Shown here one piece after another: positions 16,971 to 26,677 of a DNA stretch of 64,000 bases. The DNA comes from Chromobacterium violaceum ATCC 12472 (GTDB taxonomy: Bacteria; Pseudomonadota; Gammaproteobacteria; Burkholderiales; Chromobacteriaceae): positions 4,535,752 through 4,599,751 of the forward strand of contig NC_005085.1 in the NCBI RefSeq assembly GCF_000007705.1, written 5' to 3'. The first letter of the stretch is position 1. Each line of letters starts with the position of its first letter. The notes under the pieces are model-generated. The model saw nothing but the letters and a program-made list of their open reading frames with translations. It ran no database searches and was not told the DNA's origin. The position numbers and the translations under genes are program-made.

Positions 16971-18374
16971 ATGCTCCGCTTCATTTCCTTCCGAGGCCTG
17001 CTGTTGACGGGCTTCCTCGGCGTCGCGCTGACTCCCGCCGCGGCGCTGATGCAGTTGCGCCACGAACTGGGCCTGGCCGCCGACAGCGCCCAGCACCACC
17101 AGCGGCAAGCCCAGCGCTGGCAGGACATCGCCCGCCTGTCCCAGGAGCAGGCAGTTCAATTCGAACGCGCCAGCCGGCAGGCGGCGATCCTGCGCGACCG
17201 CAAGCTCACCGAAACCGCCAGCCAGGCGCGCGGCGAACTGCAACGCGCGCAGCGGACGCTGCGGCTGGACGCGCCGCCCGAGGCGCTGCCCGGCATAGAC
17301 GCCGCGCTCGGCCTCGCCGCGCAGTTGCAGACGCTTCCGCCCTCCCGCCGCCAGCAGCGCGACGCCCTTTTCCGCCAGCTGAACCGCGTGCTGGACCAAC
17401 AGCAGCAAACGCTGGCCCAGGCCGGCGAAAAACGTCAGGCCAGCTGGCGCGACGACATCGAGCGGATGCGGCTGCAGGCCAACCGGCTGGCCTGGCTGGC
17501 GCTGGCCGCCGCCGTGCTGCTGGCGCTGATCGTCACCCTGCTGATCCACGCCCCGCTGCGCGGCCTGCAACGCCGCATCGCCCGGCTGGCCGGCGGCGCG
17601 CGCCAGCTGAATTGGCGGCAGACGGGACCTGCCGACCTGCAGCGCCTGGGCCGGGAACTGGAACAACTGGATTTGCGCCTGGTGGAGCTGGAGCAGCAAA
17701 AGACCCGCTTCTTCCGCCAGGTGTCGCACGAGCTGAAAACGCCGCTGGCGTCGATACACGAGGCCGCCGCGCTGCTGCGGGAACAGGTGGCCGGCCCGCT
17801 CAATCCGCAGCAGCGCCACATCGTCGACATCCTGGGCAACAACGCGCAGACGCTGCGCCAGCGCGTGGAGGCGCTGCTGAGGCAGGACGCCGGCCCCTGG
17901 CTGTCCAGCGCGCTGAACATTTCCGCCTTCCCCCTGCGCAGCCTGATCGAAGACCGCCTAGCGAGCTGCCAGCCGCTATGGCAGGCCAAGCGGCTGACCG
18001 TCGCGCTGGACGGCCCGGCCGGGCTGGTGCGCGGCGACGCGTCCAAGGTAGAGACCATCGTCGACAACCTGTTGCTCAACGCCATCCGCCACAGCCCCCC
18101 GGGAGGACGGCTGGCGCTGCGCTTCGCGCGCGAGCGCGGCCAGGTCTGGCTGGAAGTGGCCGATCAGGGGGCCGGCGTGCCCGGCGAGCTGCGCGACAGG
18201 ATATTCGAACCTTTCTGGAGCGGACCCGCGCCCGACGGCGAGCGTCCCGGCAGCGGCCTCGGCCTGACCATGGCGCGCGGCTACGCGCAGCTGATGGGCG
18301 GCGAGCTGCGGCTGCTGGGCGACGGCCCAGGCACCTGCTTCCGCCTCCATTGGCCTGAACCGGAGCCGATATGA
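16971..18374 (+). CDS. glrK: GlrK/QseE-type sensor histidine kinase
   Basis: This 467-residue inner-membrane kinase is the sensor for the adjacent sigma54 activator. A membrane helix at about residues 10-26, a periplasmic helical coiled region of about 140 residues, a second helix at about 173-193, a HAMP-like linker, and HisKA with phospho-acceptor H253 (FRQVSHELKTPLASI) come in order. The HATPase follows with the N box DNLLLNAIRHSP, G1 VADQGAGVP and G2 GSGLGLTMA. Its stop overlaps the lipoprotein gene start (ATGA, 18371-18374). The order kinase-lipoprotein-regulator is that of glrK-qseG-glrR. The signal is not visible from the sequence; envelope stress is the family expectation. Confidence 0.9.
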   Translation: MLRFISFRGLLLTGFLGVALTPAAALMQLRHELGLAADSAQHHQRQAQRWQDIARLSQEQAVQFERASRQAAILRDRKLTETASQARGELQRAQRTLRLDAPPEALPGIDAALGLAAQLQTLPPSRRQQRDALFRQLNRVLDQQQQTLAQAGEKRQASWRDDIERMRLQANRLAWLALAAAVLLALIVTLLIHAPLRGLQRRIARLAGGARQLNWRQTGPADLQRLGRELEQLDLRLVELEQQKTRFFRQVSHELKTPLASIHEAAALLREQVAGPLNPQQRHIVDILGNNAQTLRQRVEALLRQDAGPWLSSALNISAFPLRSLIEDRLASCQPLWQAKRLTVALDGPAGLVRGDASKVETIVDNLLLNAIRHSPPGGRLALRFARERGQVWLEVADQGAGVPGELRDRIFEPFWSGPAPDGERPGSGLGLTMARGYAQLMGGELRLLGDGPGTCFRLHWPEPEPI

Positions 18375-18855
18375 CCCCAATCGTTTTCCCGCGCCGCTGG
18401 CTGCCGCTGTTGTCGCTGCCGCTGCTCGCCGCCTGCGCCGGCGTCCAGCCGCCGCCCGCGCCGATACGCTACTGCCCCGGCAGCGACGCGCTGCTGATCT
18501 CGCTGGATGCGCCCGACGACGCCGTCCGCCAGCGCTGGCAAGGCTACGAAGCCTGCGACGGCTACCGCCTGCTGCGCGCGCTGCGCGCCAACCGCGGCGA
18601 CCCCGTCCGCCTGGCCGGCGAACTGGACAAGCTGCTGGCCGACAAGAGCCTGTCGCCGGCCGGCGCCGCGCTGGCCCGGCTGCAATTGCGCCAGGCATTG
18701 GCCCAGTCCAAATTGCAAGACCAGTCCGAGCGCCAGCAGCAGCAGTTGCGCGATCAGCAAAAGCGCATCGACGACCAGGCCGCCAAGCTGGAGGCGCTGC
18801 GCCGGCTGGAGCTGGACCTGCCCAAGCCCAACGGCCTGAATGGAGGGAGCAAGCG

Positions 18856-18859
<4 letters not shown>
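18371..18859 (+). CDS. qseG: QseG/YfhG-like lipoprotein
   Basis: This 162-residue lipoprotein has a signal sequence ending in lipobox LLAAC (Cys22). A conserved CPGSDALL segment follows, and a long C-terminal coiled coil rich in Gln, Leu and Arg begins at about residue 115. In enterobacteria QseG is an outer membrane lipoprotein that interacts with the GlrK/QseE kinase. Position between kinase and regulator with four-base overlaps on both sides supports the same role here. Sequence identity to characterised QseG cannot be judged without a search. Confidence 0.82.
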
Positions 18860-20196
<1,337 letters not shown>

Positions 20197-20199
20197 GCC

Positions 20200-20217
20200 T
20201 GTCGCCGAACAGCGACA
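20200..20217 (+). promoter_or_regulatory. GlrR-type upstream activating site 1
   Basis: TGTC, ten bases, GACA: the TGTC-N10-GACA motif reported for enterobacterial GlrR. It is embedded in a longer palindrome with arms CCTGTCGC and GCGACAGG. It begins three bases after the glrR stop codon. Confidence 0.8.
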
Positions 20218-20221
20218 GGCC

Positions 20222-20234
20222 CAAGCCATTGATA
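20222..20234 (+). promoter_or_regulatory. IHF consensus site 1
   Basis: CAAGCCATTGATA matches YAA-N4-TTGATW, the reverse complement of the IHF consensus, at every defined position. It is part of a 14-bp direct repeat (20222-20235) also present at 20327-20340. Confidence 0.65.
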
Positions 20235-20266
20235 TGACTGCCCTTTTTCCGCATCGCCATCTCCGC

Positions 20267-20284
20267 TGTCGCCTGCAGGCGACA
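20267..20284 (+). promoter_or_regulatory. GlrR-type upstream activating site 2
   Basis: TGTCGCCTGCAGGCGACA is a perfect 18-base palindrome and fits TGTC-N10-GACA. Its centre is 67 bp from the centre of site 1 and about 109 bp upstream of the predicted sigma54 start. Confidence 0.82.
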
Positions 20285-20326
20285 AAATCCGGATGGATCG
20301 CCGGCCGCCAATCGCAGAAGTCATCG

Positions 20327-20339
20327 CAAGCCATTGATA
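20327..20339 (+). promoter_or_regulatory. IHF consensus site 2
   Basis: A second exact copy of CAAGCCATTGATA, between activating site 2 and the sigma54 promoter. That is where IHF bending normally helps the activator reach the holoenzyme. Confidence 0.7.
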
Positions 20340-20358
20340 TAAAAATAAAAACAAGGAC

Positions 20359-20374
20359 TGGCACGGCGATTGCT
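20359..20374 (+). promoter_or_regulatory. Consensus sigma54 promoter of the BON-domain gene
   Basis: TGGCACGGCGATTGCT fits TGGCACG-N4-TTGCW at all defined positions. The start would be near 20385, about 75 bases before the BON-domain gene ATG. Confidence 0.92.
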
Positions 20375-20459
20375 CAATGACAGGCCAAGCGCCGCGGACA
20401 GGCCAAACCGCCGAGCCGCGGCAATGACCATCATCCCAGTCCACAAGGAGACTCATACC

Positions 20460-20795
20460 ATGCGTAAAGCCCTGATCCTCGCCAGCCTGATTCCCGCTCT
20501 GTACGCCGGCACCAGCTTCGCCGAGCAGACCCAGCCCGCCAGCGCGCCGGTCGCGCAACAGCACGCCGCCGCCAGCGCCGCCGACGCGGAACTGGGCCGC
20601 CAGGTCAATCAAGTGCTCGCCAAGGCGGCTGCCCAACTGGGCGCCAAGGTCGAAGCCCAAGTCAACAACGGCGACGTCGTATTGAACGGCACCGCGCCGA
20701 ACCAGGACGCGATCTCCCGCATCGCCGAGGAAGTATCCCGCGTGCACGGCGTGAAGAGCGTGCGCAGCCAGGTCAACCTGCAGCCCGCCGGCTAA
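20460..20795 (+). CDS. BON-domain periplasmic protein
   Basis: This 111-residue secreted protein has a signal peptide (MRKALILASLIPALYAGTSFA, cut before EQT, written here across its cleavage region only as family-typical) and a low-complexity Ala/Gln linker. One BON domain spans about residues 40-108: VEAQVNNGDVVLNGTAPNQ, ISRIAEEVSRVHGVKSVRSQVNL. BON domains (as in OsmY) are thought to bind phospholipid or envelope surfaces. AAGGAG lies ten bases before the ATG. A consensus sigma54 promoter and GlrR-type sites stand upstream, so it is probably the main local target of the GlrKR system. It is monocistronic with its own terminator. Confidence 0.88.
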   Translation: MRKALILASLIPALYAGTSFAEQTQPASAPVAQQHAAASAADAELGRQVNQVLAKAAAQLGAKVEAQVNNGDVVLNGTAPNQDAISRIAEEVSRVHGVKSVRSQVNLQPAG

Positions 20796-20844
20796 ATCGG
20801 ATTCTGCCGTCCGTCCCGGGCGGCAACCGTCCCGCATCCGTCTT

Positions 20845-20869
20845 GCCCGCTGCCACAGCGGGCTTTTTT
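20845..20869 (+). terminator. Terminator after the BON-domain gene
   Basis: GCCCGCT and AGCGGGC pair around GCCAC and are followed by six T. Confidence 0.88.
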
Positions 20870-20877
20870 CGTCGCGC

Positions 20878-21675
20878 TCAGCGCCACAAGGCCGTTTCGG
20901 TCTCCGATGCCGTCATGTAGCGGTTGATCAGCCTGCGCATGGTGCCGTCGTGGTTCATCTTGTCCACCAGCGCCTGCCACTGGCGGATGTCAGGCTCGGG
21001 AAACGTCTGCTTGGTGAATACGATGCCGCGCGGGCTCGGCGCGGACACCTTGTCCCAGTCGGCCACCCGCACGCTGTCGTCCAGATTGAATTCGCGCAGC
21101 TTCTCGCGGTAAACCATGGGCGTGGAGAAAATGCCGGCCACGCGGTTCTGGGCCAGCAGCCGATACAGCGCGTCCTCCGCCGGCACCTCCACCACCCGGC
21201 CCTTGGCCGCCAGTTGGGCGATCAGCGGATCGTAATACTCGCTGGTGCTGTAGCTGCGGACGATGGCCCAGCGCCAGGGCTCCCCCGCCTGGATGAAGCT
21301 TTCCATCGAGCGGATGCTCGCCGGCAGCTTGGGCGACAACAGCACGTATTGCTTGAGCTGGATGTAATTGAGAAACCAGTAAATGCGCTCGCGCTCGGGC
21401 GTGGAGATCGCCGACAGCGTGATGTCCAGCCTGCCCGCCTCCAGCTCCCGCCAGATGCGGGCCCGCGGCATGACCGCGTATTCGAAGCGGCAGCCGCTGC
21501 GGCGGCGCAGTTCCTCGGCCACGTCCCAATCCAGGCCGTTGCGGTCGGTATAGAACAAGCCGATAGGATAAAAGGCGAGGCGGATCGGATGATCGGGACA
21601 ATGGAAGGACGGGGTGGATGCCATCGCCATTCCCAGGCTCGCCGCCAACGCCCCCGCCGCGCATCGCCACGCCAT
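20878..21675 (-). CDS. Periplasmic solute-binding protein (SBP_bac_3-like)
   Basis: This 265-residue secreted protein has an N-terminal signal (MAWRCAAGALAASLGMAMAS) and the fold pattern of family 3 amino-acid-type binding proteins: DWDVAEELRRRSGCRFEYAVMPRARIWRELEAGRLD early, and GIVFTKQTFP with a closing helix later. It has no adjacent permease. Such stand-alone proteins in Chromobacterium-like genomes often lack a known ligand. It is separated from ruvA by 53 bp on the same strand. Confidence 0.78.
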   Translation of the reverse strand: MAWRCAAGALAASLGMAMASTPSFHCPDHPIRLAFYPIGLFYTDRNGLDWDVAEELRRRSGCRFEYAVMPRARIWRELEAGRLDITLSAISTPERERIYWFLNYIQLKQYVLLSPKLPASIRSMESFIQAGEPWRWAIVRSYSTSEYYDPLIAQLAAKGRVVEVPAEDALYRLLAQNRVAGIFSTPMVYREKLREFNLDDSVRVADWDKVSAPSPRGIVFTKQTFPEPDIRQWQALVDKMNHDGTMRRLINRYMTASETETALWR

Positions 21676-21728
21676 GTCCGCTCCCTAGTCGATGCAGCGA
21701 TATACAAGCCGCATCGACAGTATAGGCA

Positions 21729-22322
21729 TCAAACCTTCATCAGGCTCTTCAGGGCCAGGCGCACGCCCTCGCTGACGGTCACATCGGCCGGCAGGCTCTT
21801 GGTGGCCGCCGCCGCCTCCTTCTCGTTGTAGCCCAGCGCCAGCAGCGCGTTGACGATGTCGCTCTTCTCGTCCGGCGTGGCGGCGAAAGGCAGTCCGCCC
21901 GGCACCGTCAGGTTGCCGCCGGTGGCCAGCTTGCCGCGCAGCTCCAGCACCAGCCGCTCGGCGGTCTTCTTGCCGATGCCCGGCACCGCCGACAGCCGCT
22001 TGATGTCCTCGCTGGCCACCGCGATCGCCAGCTCGTCGGCGGTCATGCCGGACAGGATGGCCAGCGCGATCTTGGCGCCGATGCCGGTCACCTTGATCAG
22101 CTGGCGGAAAGTCTGTCTCTCTTCCTTGCTGGCGAAGCCGTACAGCAAATGGGCGTCCTCGCGCACCGCCAGGTGGGTGAACAAGGTGCAGGGCTGTCCC
22201 AGCGCCGGCAACTGGTAGAAGGTGGTCATCGGCACGTCCACTTCGTAGCCGACGCCGTTCACATCCACCACCACTTGCGGCGGCAATTTTTCGATCAGTT
22301 TTCCGGAAAGACGTCCGATCAT
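21729..22322 (-). CDS. ruvA: RuvA, Holliday junction DNA-binding protein
   Basis: This 197-residue protein binds four-way junctions as a tetramer and loads RuvB. The N-terminal OB fold ([25 protein letters not shown]), two helix-hairpin-helix motifs ([13 protein letters not shown] and [20 protein letters not shown]) and the C-terminal RuvB-binding three-helix domain are all present. The start at 22322 (MIGRLSG) matches the family; the open frame continues upstream without support. It is followed on the same strand by the binding-protein gene, and upstream of it lies an AT-rich gap and an oppositely oriented protease. Confidence 0.97.
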   Translation of the reverse strand: MIGRLSGKLIEKLPPQVVVDVNGVGYEVDVPMTTFYQLPALGQPCTLFTHLAVREDAHLLYGFASKEERQTFRQLIKVTGIGAKIALAILSGMTADELAIAVASEDIKRLSAVPGIGKKTAERLVLELRGKLATGGNLTVPGGLPFAATPDEKSDIVNALLALGYNEKEAAAATKSLPADVTVSEGVRLALKSLMKV

Positions 22323-22858
22323 CTTGGCATTCTCGCAATCAGGCCCGCGCCGGACTGGCGCGGCTGCCGGCATTATCCCACAAGCCGCGCCCGCGCCCAT
22401 CCAGCTTGTCCGGCAAGGCCAGATGCAGGCGCGCGCCTCGCCGCGGAAAACCATGGCTGGCCGTTTTCATATTCCTCCATGACATGTTCAAATATCTAAA
22501 AGTAACTGCGCCTAAAATAAATCAGGTCCGTACTATTTATCGCCAAAACCTCGGTGAATATTCACAAGACGGCTATTTCATTTCAGACCGGCATCGCCTC
22601 GGCCAATCATTTAGCGGCTTCGGCGGCGCCGAATTCAAATTCAGATAAAACCGAAAATTAAATGTCATTGAAAAATCCGGCGCGGATTCGGCATTCTCCA
22701 TTCCACAAATATCTTCGCCGGGCATAATGAATCGGCAAGGGCAAACTAGAAGGAATCAAGAATATCAATACTGGAAATATCAACCCATCCTTGCTGATAC
22801 TCATTTTGACAGCGGCGGGAAAAGCCGCCTTGATTCCCCATACCAAAGGAAATCATCC
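22323..22858. other. AT-rich gap between ruvA and the serine protease gene
   Basis: No convincing gene is seen in these 536 bases. From about 22480 to 22860 the base composition is visibly richer in A and T than the flanking genes, which suggests a promoter region brought in with the protease gene. A small hairpin (GCGGC and GCCGC, 22812-22828) lies directly before the protease ribosome site. Short open frames (for example 54 codons from 22484) lack ribosome sites. Confidence 0.6.
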
Positions 22859-23611
22859 GTGAAGAAACCGCTTGCCGTTTCATGCCTGCTGGCATGGGCC
22901 CAATTCGCCGCCGCCGCCCCTTTTTCGCCTCAGGAAACCAATTACATCAAGCTGGACTTTCAGAATCAGAATGGCAGCCGGAATATCTGCGGCGGGTCGC
23001 TGGTGGGGAAAGATCTGGTGCTGACCGCCTCGCATTGCATCCTGGACAACTGGGCCGGCGTCACCGCCTACTACGGCCGGAATTTTGAAAACCAGGCCAG
23101 CGCCCGGCGCGACAACGACCGGCCCAACTGGATCAAATTCGACCATCACGGCGTAGCCGTGGACCTGGCCCTGCTCAAGCTGTCCCAGCCGATCGCCGGC
23201 CGCAATGGCGCCCGGATCGTCCCGGTGGTGGCGCAGGAAGATTGCAATGCCGGCATCGGCGCGATGCAGGCCCAGCGAAGGATGGACGACCAGGGCTACC
23301 AGTTGGGGCACAGCCTGATGCAGGTCAGCGTCGCCAACATCGTCCGCCTGGGGCCGTCGCCGCTGGCCAATGGCGTGTCCCTGCTGGCCAATGGCAATGT
23401 CGGCCGCGGCGGCGACTCCGGCAGCCCGCTGCTCTCGGCCAAGGGCGTTCAAGTGGGGGTGTACAACGGCAATGCCGGCAATGTTTCCGCCTTCGCCGCG
23501 CTGTGCAAATACGCCAACCATATCCAGGCCTGGTCGGAAACGCTCAGCCCGGCAAGCAGCCAGACGCCGCCTCCCGGCGACTGGGTGTGGCCGGATGCCC
23601 GGCGGCGCTGA
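22859..23611 (+). CDS. Secreted trypsin-like serine protease (family S1)
   Basis: This 250-residue protein starts at GTG 22859 with AAAGGA eight bases upstream. A signal peptide ends in FAAAA/PFSPQ. The S1 triad is present: His59 in LTASHC, Asp102 in DLALLKL, and Ser187 in GRGGDSGSP. Cys44, Cys60, Cys129 and a late Cys could make disulfides. A longer open frame from 22727 would hide the signal peptide and is not favoured. It is likely secreted to the periplasm or outside. It interrupts the ruvC-ruvA order on the opposite strand and has an AT-rich leader, so it may be acquired. Confidence 0.9.
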   Translation: MKKPLAVSCLLAWAQFAAAAPFSPQETNYIKLDFQNQNGSRNICGGSLVGKDLVLTASHCILDNWAGVTAYYGRNFENQASARRDNDRPNWIKFDHHGVAVDLALLKLSQPIAGRNGARIVPVVAQEDCNAGIGAMQAQRRMDDQGYQLGHSLMQVSVANIVRLGPSPLANGVSLLANGNVGRGGDSGSPLLSAKGVQVGVYNGNAGNVSAFAALCKYANHIQAWSETLSPASSQTPPPGDWVWPDARRR

Positions 23612-23625
23612 CGCGTTCGGAAAAG

Positions 23626-23657
23626 GCAACAAAGCGGCCCGCGGGCCGCTTTGTTGC
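23626..23657. terminator. Bidirectional terminator between protease and ruvC
   Basis: Fifteen-base perfect arms (23626-23640 and 23643-23657) meet around two bases. The core is AAAGCGGCCC pairing with GGGCCGCTTT, and the outer GCAAC/GTTGC gives A- and T-rich flanks. Confidence 0.8.
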
Positions 23658-23688
23658 GGACGGCGGCCACAACCGCCTGGCCGAGGTC

Positions 23689-24219
23689 CTACACCAAGCG
23701 GCCGCCCCGCACCTTCAGGCCCCGCAGCGCCAGCTTGCCGATGGCCCCGCCGCTATGATTCGCATGGGTCAGCGCCACCGCCAGCGCGTCGGCGGCGTCG
23801 GCCTGCGGCGTGCCGGACAGGTTCAGCATGCGCACCACCATGTACTGCACCTGCTCCTTCGGCGCCTTGCCCTGACCGACCACGGATTGCTTGACCTGCA
23901 GCGCCGTGTATTCGGCCACCGGCAAATCCTTCAGCACCAGCGCGGTCATGCAGGCGCCGCGCGCCTGTCCCAGCATCAGCGTGGCCGCCGGATTGACGTT
24001 GACGAACACCCGTTCCAGCGCCGCCTCGGTGGGCCGATAGGTGTCTATCACCTGATGGATGCCGTCCACCAGCACCTTGACCCGCTCGGCCAGCGGCGAT
24101 CCGCTCTTGGTGCGGATCGCGCCGGAAGCGACGTAATGGCGCTGGTTGCCCACCACGTCGATGACGCCGAAGCCGGTGATCAGGCTGCCGGGATCGATGC
24201 CTAAGATGCGCCGGCTCAT
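23689..24219 (-). CDS. ruvC: RuvC, Holliday junction resolvase
   Basis: This 176-residue nuclease cuts Holliday junctions. The acidic catalytic residues are visible: [14 protein letters not shown] (D7), [12 protein letters not shown] (E in the second motif), and [16 protein letters not shown] near the C-terminus (two Asp). The ATG overlaps the stop of murU (24216-24219), so it is expressed with the murein recycling genes. ruvA lies 1.4 kb further along the same strand beyond the protease. Confidence 0.96.
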   Translation of the reverse strand: MSRRILGIDPGSLITGFGVIDVVGNQRHYVASGAIRTKSGSPLAERVKVLVDGIHQVIDTYRPTEAALERVFVNVNPAATLMLGQARGACMTALVLKDLPVAEYTALQVKQSVVGQGKAPKEQVQYMVVRMLNLSGTPQADAADALAVALTHANHSGGAIGKLALRGLKVRGGRLV

Positions 24220-24914
24220 CTCGTCCAGCCGGAGGCGATGCGGCCGGCTTCGGCCAGCCGCTCCGGCGTGCCGACGTCCAGCCACAAGCCGGTCTGCACC
24301 TCGCCGCGGATCCGGCCCCGCTCCATCGCCGCCAGCAGCCATGGCAGCAAGGGGCTGGCCGCGCCGGTCGCCACCTCGCGGAAGAAGGCCGGGTGGTAGG
24401 CGGCCAGGCCGCAGAAGGTGTACGGCGTGTCGCCGTCCCCGCAGGCGGCCACGCGCCCGTCGGCGCGCAGCGTCAGATCGCGCCCGGTCTGGTAGCCCGC
24501 CTTGGGCGTCAATACCAGATGAGCCTGCGCGGCGTCGCCGTCCAGGCGGCCCGCCGCCTCGACCAGCCGCGCGACCGGGAAGTCGGTCAGCACGTCGCCG
24601 TTCAGCACCAGGAAGGGATTGTCTCCCAGCAACGGCAGCGCGGTGGCGATGCCGCCGGCGGTTTCCAGCGCGCAGCCTTCCGGCGAATAGGCGATGGACG
24701 CGCCGAAGCGGCTGCCGTCGCCCAGCGCCGCTTCGATCTTCTCGCCCAGCCAGGCATGGTTGATCACCAGATCGGTGACGCCGGCGTGGACCAGGCGCTC
24801 GATATGCCACTGGATCAGCGGCTTGCCGCCCGCCATCAGCAGCGGCTTGGGCGTATGGTCGGTCAGCGGCCGCATCCGCTCGCCGCGGCCGGCCGCCAAT
24901 ATCATTGCCTTCAT
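24216..24914 (-). CDS. murU: MurU, N-acetylmuramate alpha-1-phosphate uridylyltransferase
   Basis: This 232-residue nucleotidyltransferase converts MurNAc-1-phosphate and UTP into UDP-MurNAc in cell-wall recycling. Signature [23 protein letters not shown] is at the N-terminus (read as [10 protein letters not shown] with the PKPLL lysine), and [13 protein letters not shown] holds the metal-binding Asp. GAG-AAG lies before the ATG at 24914. An alternative ATG at 24929 overlaps the upstream stop (ATGA) and would add five residues. The kinase partner amgK is one gene upstream on the same transcript, which supports MurU over other sugar nucleotidyltransferases. Confidence 0.88.
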   Translation of the reverse strand: MKAMILAAGRGERMRPLTDHTPKPLLMAGGKPLIQWHIERLVHAGVTDLVINHAWLGEKIEAALGDGSRFGASIAYSPEGCALETAGGIATALPLLGDNPFLVLNGDVLTDFPVARLVEAAGRLDGDAAQAHLVLTPKAGYQTGRDLTLRADGRVAACGDGDTPYTFCGLAAYHPAFFREVATGAASPLLPWLLAAMERGRIRGEVQTGLWLDVGTPERLAEAGRIASGWTR

Positions 24915-24925
24915 GTTCTTCTCGT

Positions 24926-25582
24926 TCATTTCGGGAACAGCCGCTCGGCCGGGAAGTCGCCTTCGTTCTCCCAGAAGCCGCGCGCGCTGCGCTCGGTCAG
25001 CCGCCATTGGCCATCCTGCAGCTTCAGACGGCGATAGCTGACGCGGAAGGTTTCGCCGTCCCACTCGCCCTTGGCCGGGAAGTCCGGCGCGCAGGACACC
25101 AGCAGGAAGCCATCCCGCGCCTCTTTCCAGCCGCTCTTCAGCGCGCTCGCCATCGCGAACGGCTGGGCCGGATCGCCGCCCTGCGGCTGGGCGAAGCGGA
25201 TGCCGCGCGCGCCGACGGTGAACGGCCGCGCCTCGACGCCGGAGTAAGAGCCGAAACCCGCGGCATGGTCTTCCTTGAGCAGAAACACTGGCTTGCCTCC
25301 GTCGCTGAGCCGGGTTCGCTCAATCATGGACAGCCGTCCCACCCGCAGGCGCGACAACTGGCCGCCCTGACTGTCGTAGATGCGCAACTCGGCCGGCGCC
25401 AAGGCCGGCTTCCACTCGTCGCCCTCGCTTCCGCCGAAACCGCCGTCCTGCAGCGCGGCGAGCCTGGCATCCTGCCACAGGCACACGCGCAAGGCCTGCG
25501 ACGGGAAACACTGCCGCTGCCTGAGATCGGCGGCGCCGGCCGCCAGCGGCAGCAGCAACAGGCAAAGGATCTGCCAGCGCAT
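24926..25582 (-). CDS. Secreted protein of unknown function in the amgK-murU operon
   Basis: This 218-residue protein has a signal peptide ([18 protein letters not shown], then DLRQRQ). The mature part is polar with scattered Trp and Tyr and two conserved-looking segments: [16 protein letters not shown] near the start and [19 protein letters not shown] near the end, which looks like a beta-rich periplasmic domain. No catalytic motif is recognised. Its start shares one base with the amgK stop (TGATG), and its stop overlaps a possible murU start, so all three are translationally linked. A periplasmic role in murein turnover is inference from position. Confidence 0.8.
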   Translation of the reverse strand: MRWQILCLLLLPLAAGAADLRQRQCFPSQALRVCLWQDARLAALQDGGFGGSEGDEWKPALAPAELRIYDSQGGQLSRLRVGRLSMIERTRLSDGGKPVFLLKEDHAAGFGSYSGVEARPFTVGARGIRFAQPQGGDPAQPFAMASALKSGWKEARDGFLLVSCAPDFPAKGEWDGETFRVSYRRLKLQDGQWRLTERSARGFWENEGDFPAERLFPK

Positions 25583-26616
25583 CAATGGCCTTTCACGCCC
25601 AGCACCGGGTAGCTGGACTGCAATTCCTCGTCGGTGGCGTCGCGGCCCACCAGGTCGACCAGCAGTTGGTAGAACGGCGCCAGCTCGGCGTAACGGCGGG
25701 TGGTCCGCTTCAGGTATTTGATGAAGCGCGGAATCTCGGCCAGATACTTGTCCTTGCCGTCGCGGTGGTACAGGCGGGCGAAGATGCCGGCCACCTTCAG
25801 GTGGCGCTGCACGCCCATCCATTCGAAGGCGCGATAGAAATCGTCGAAGGCTTCCGGCACCGGCAGGCCTGCGGCGCGCGCCTTCTCCCAGTAGCGGATC
25901 GCCAGGTCCAGCACGAATTCCTCGTCCCACTCGATGAAGGCGTCGCGCAGCAGCGACACCGCGTCGTAGCTGATCGGGCCGTACACCGCGTCCTGGAAGT
26001 CCAGCACGCCGGGCGTGCCGGGCGTCAGCATCAGGTTGCGGACGATGAAGTCGCGGTGCACGAAAACCTTGGGCTGGGTCAGCAGCGCCGGCAGCAGCGC
26101 CTGGACGCCGGCATCCCAAAGCTGGCGCTGCTTGAAGTTCAGCGGCTTGCCGAGCTCCTTGGCGCAGAACCACTCCGGAAACAGGTTCAGCTCGCGCGTC
26201 AGCAGCGTTTCGTCGTATTCAGGCAACACTTCCGGCTGGCTGGCCTTCTGGATGTCCACCAGGGTGTCCAGCGCCTCCAGCAGCAGGTGGCGGTGCACGA
26301 ACGGTCTTTCGTCATGCTGCAGCGCCGCGAGGTAGGTGACCTTTCCCAGATCCTCCATCACGATGAAGCCCTGGTCGCGGTCGCGAAGGTAAATCTCGGG
26401 CACTTTTACCATCGAGAAGATGTCTCGCACCTTGACGTAGGCGTCGGTGCCGATGTGTTCCGGCGGCGCGTCCATCACGATGCGGCTTGCGCCGTCGGGC
26501 CAGATTGCACGGAAATAGCGGCGGAAGTCGGCGTCGGCCGCGGCGAATTCAAGCTGGATTTCGTCGCCGGGGTATTGTTCCGCCAGCCATTTCTTGAGCT
26601 GTTCCTGTCTTTGCAT
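25582..26616 (-). CDS. amgK: AmgK, anomeric MurNAc/GlcNAc kinase
   Basis: This 344-residue aminoglycoside-phosphotransferase-fold kinase phosphorylates MurNAc or GlcNAc at C1. It allows UDP-MurNAc recycling that bypasses de novo, fosfomycin-sensitive synthesis. The catalytic loop is VFVHRDFIVRNLM, and metal-binding is LDFQDAVYGPISYD. The N-terminal lobe includes ADADFRRYFRAIWPDG and VMDAPPEH. It is the first gene of the amgK / secreted protein / murU / ruvC cluster. It is divergent from lptD with about 60 bp between the starts. Confidence 0.9.
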   Translation of the reverse strand: MQRQEQLKKWLAEQYPGDEIQLEFAAADADFRRYFRAIWPDGASRIVMDAPPEHIGTDAYVKVRDIFSMVKVPEIYLRDRDQGFIVMEDLGKVTYLAALQHDERPFVHRHLLLEALDTLVDIQKASQPEVLPEYDETLLTRELNLFPEWFCAKELGKPLNFKQRQLWDAGVQALLPALLTQPKVFVHRDFIVRNLMLTPGTPGVLDFQDAVYGPISYDAVSLLRDAFIEWDEEFVLDLAIRYWEKARAAGLPVPEAFDDFYRAFEWMGVQRHLKVAGIFARLYHRDGKDKYLAEIPRFIKYLKRTTRRYAELAPFYQLLVDLVGRDATDEELQSSYPVLGVKGH

Positions 26617-26677
26617 GTCGCTTTATCGTGGTGCTGATAGAATTGGACGATTTTATACCGCCCACTGCCCCCAAGAT

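Noticed and set aside
16929-16971. A complete operon break between ribE and glrK
   Set aside because: The hairpin there has only a weak T-run, so I do not claim full separation; readthrough from the FMN-riboswitch transcript into glrK is possible but unproven.
22484-22648. A 54-codon frame in the AT-rich gap after ruvA
   Set aside because: No ribosome site, no recognisable feature, and it lies in a probable promoter region.
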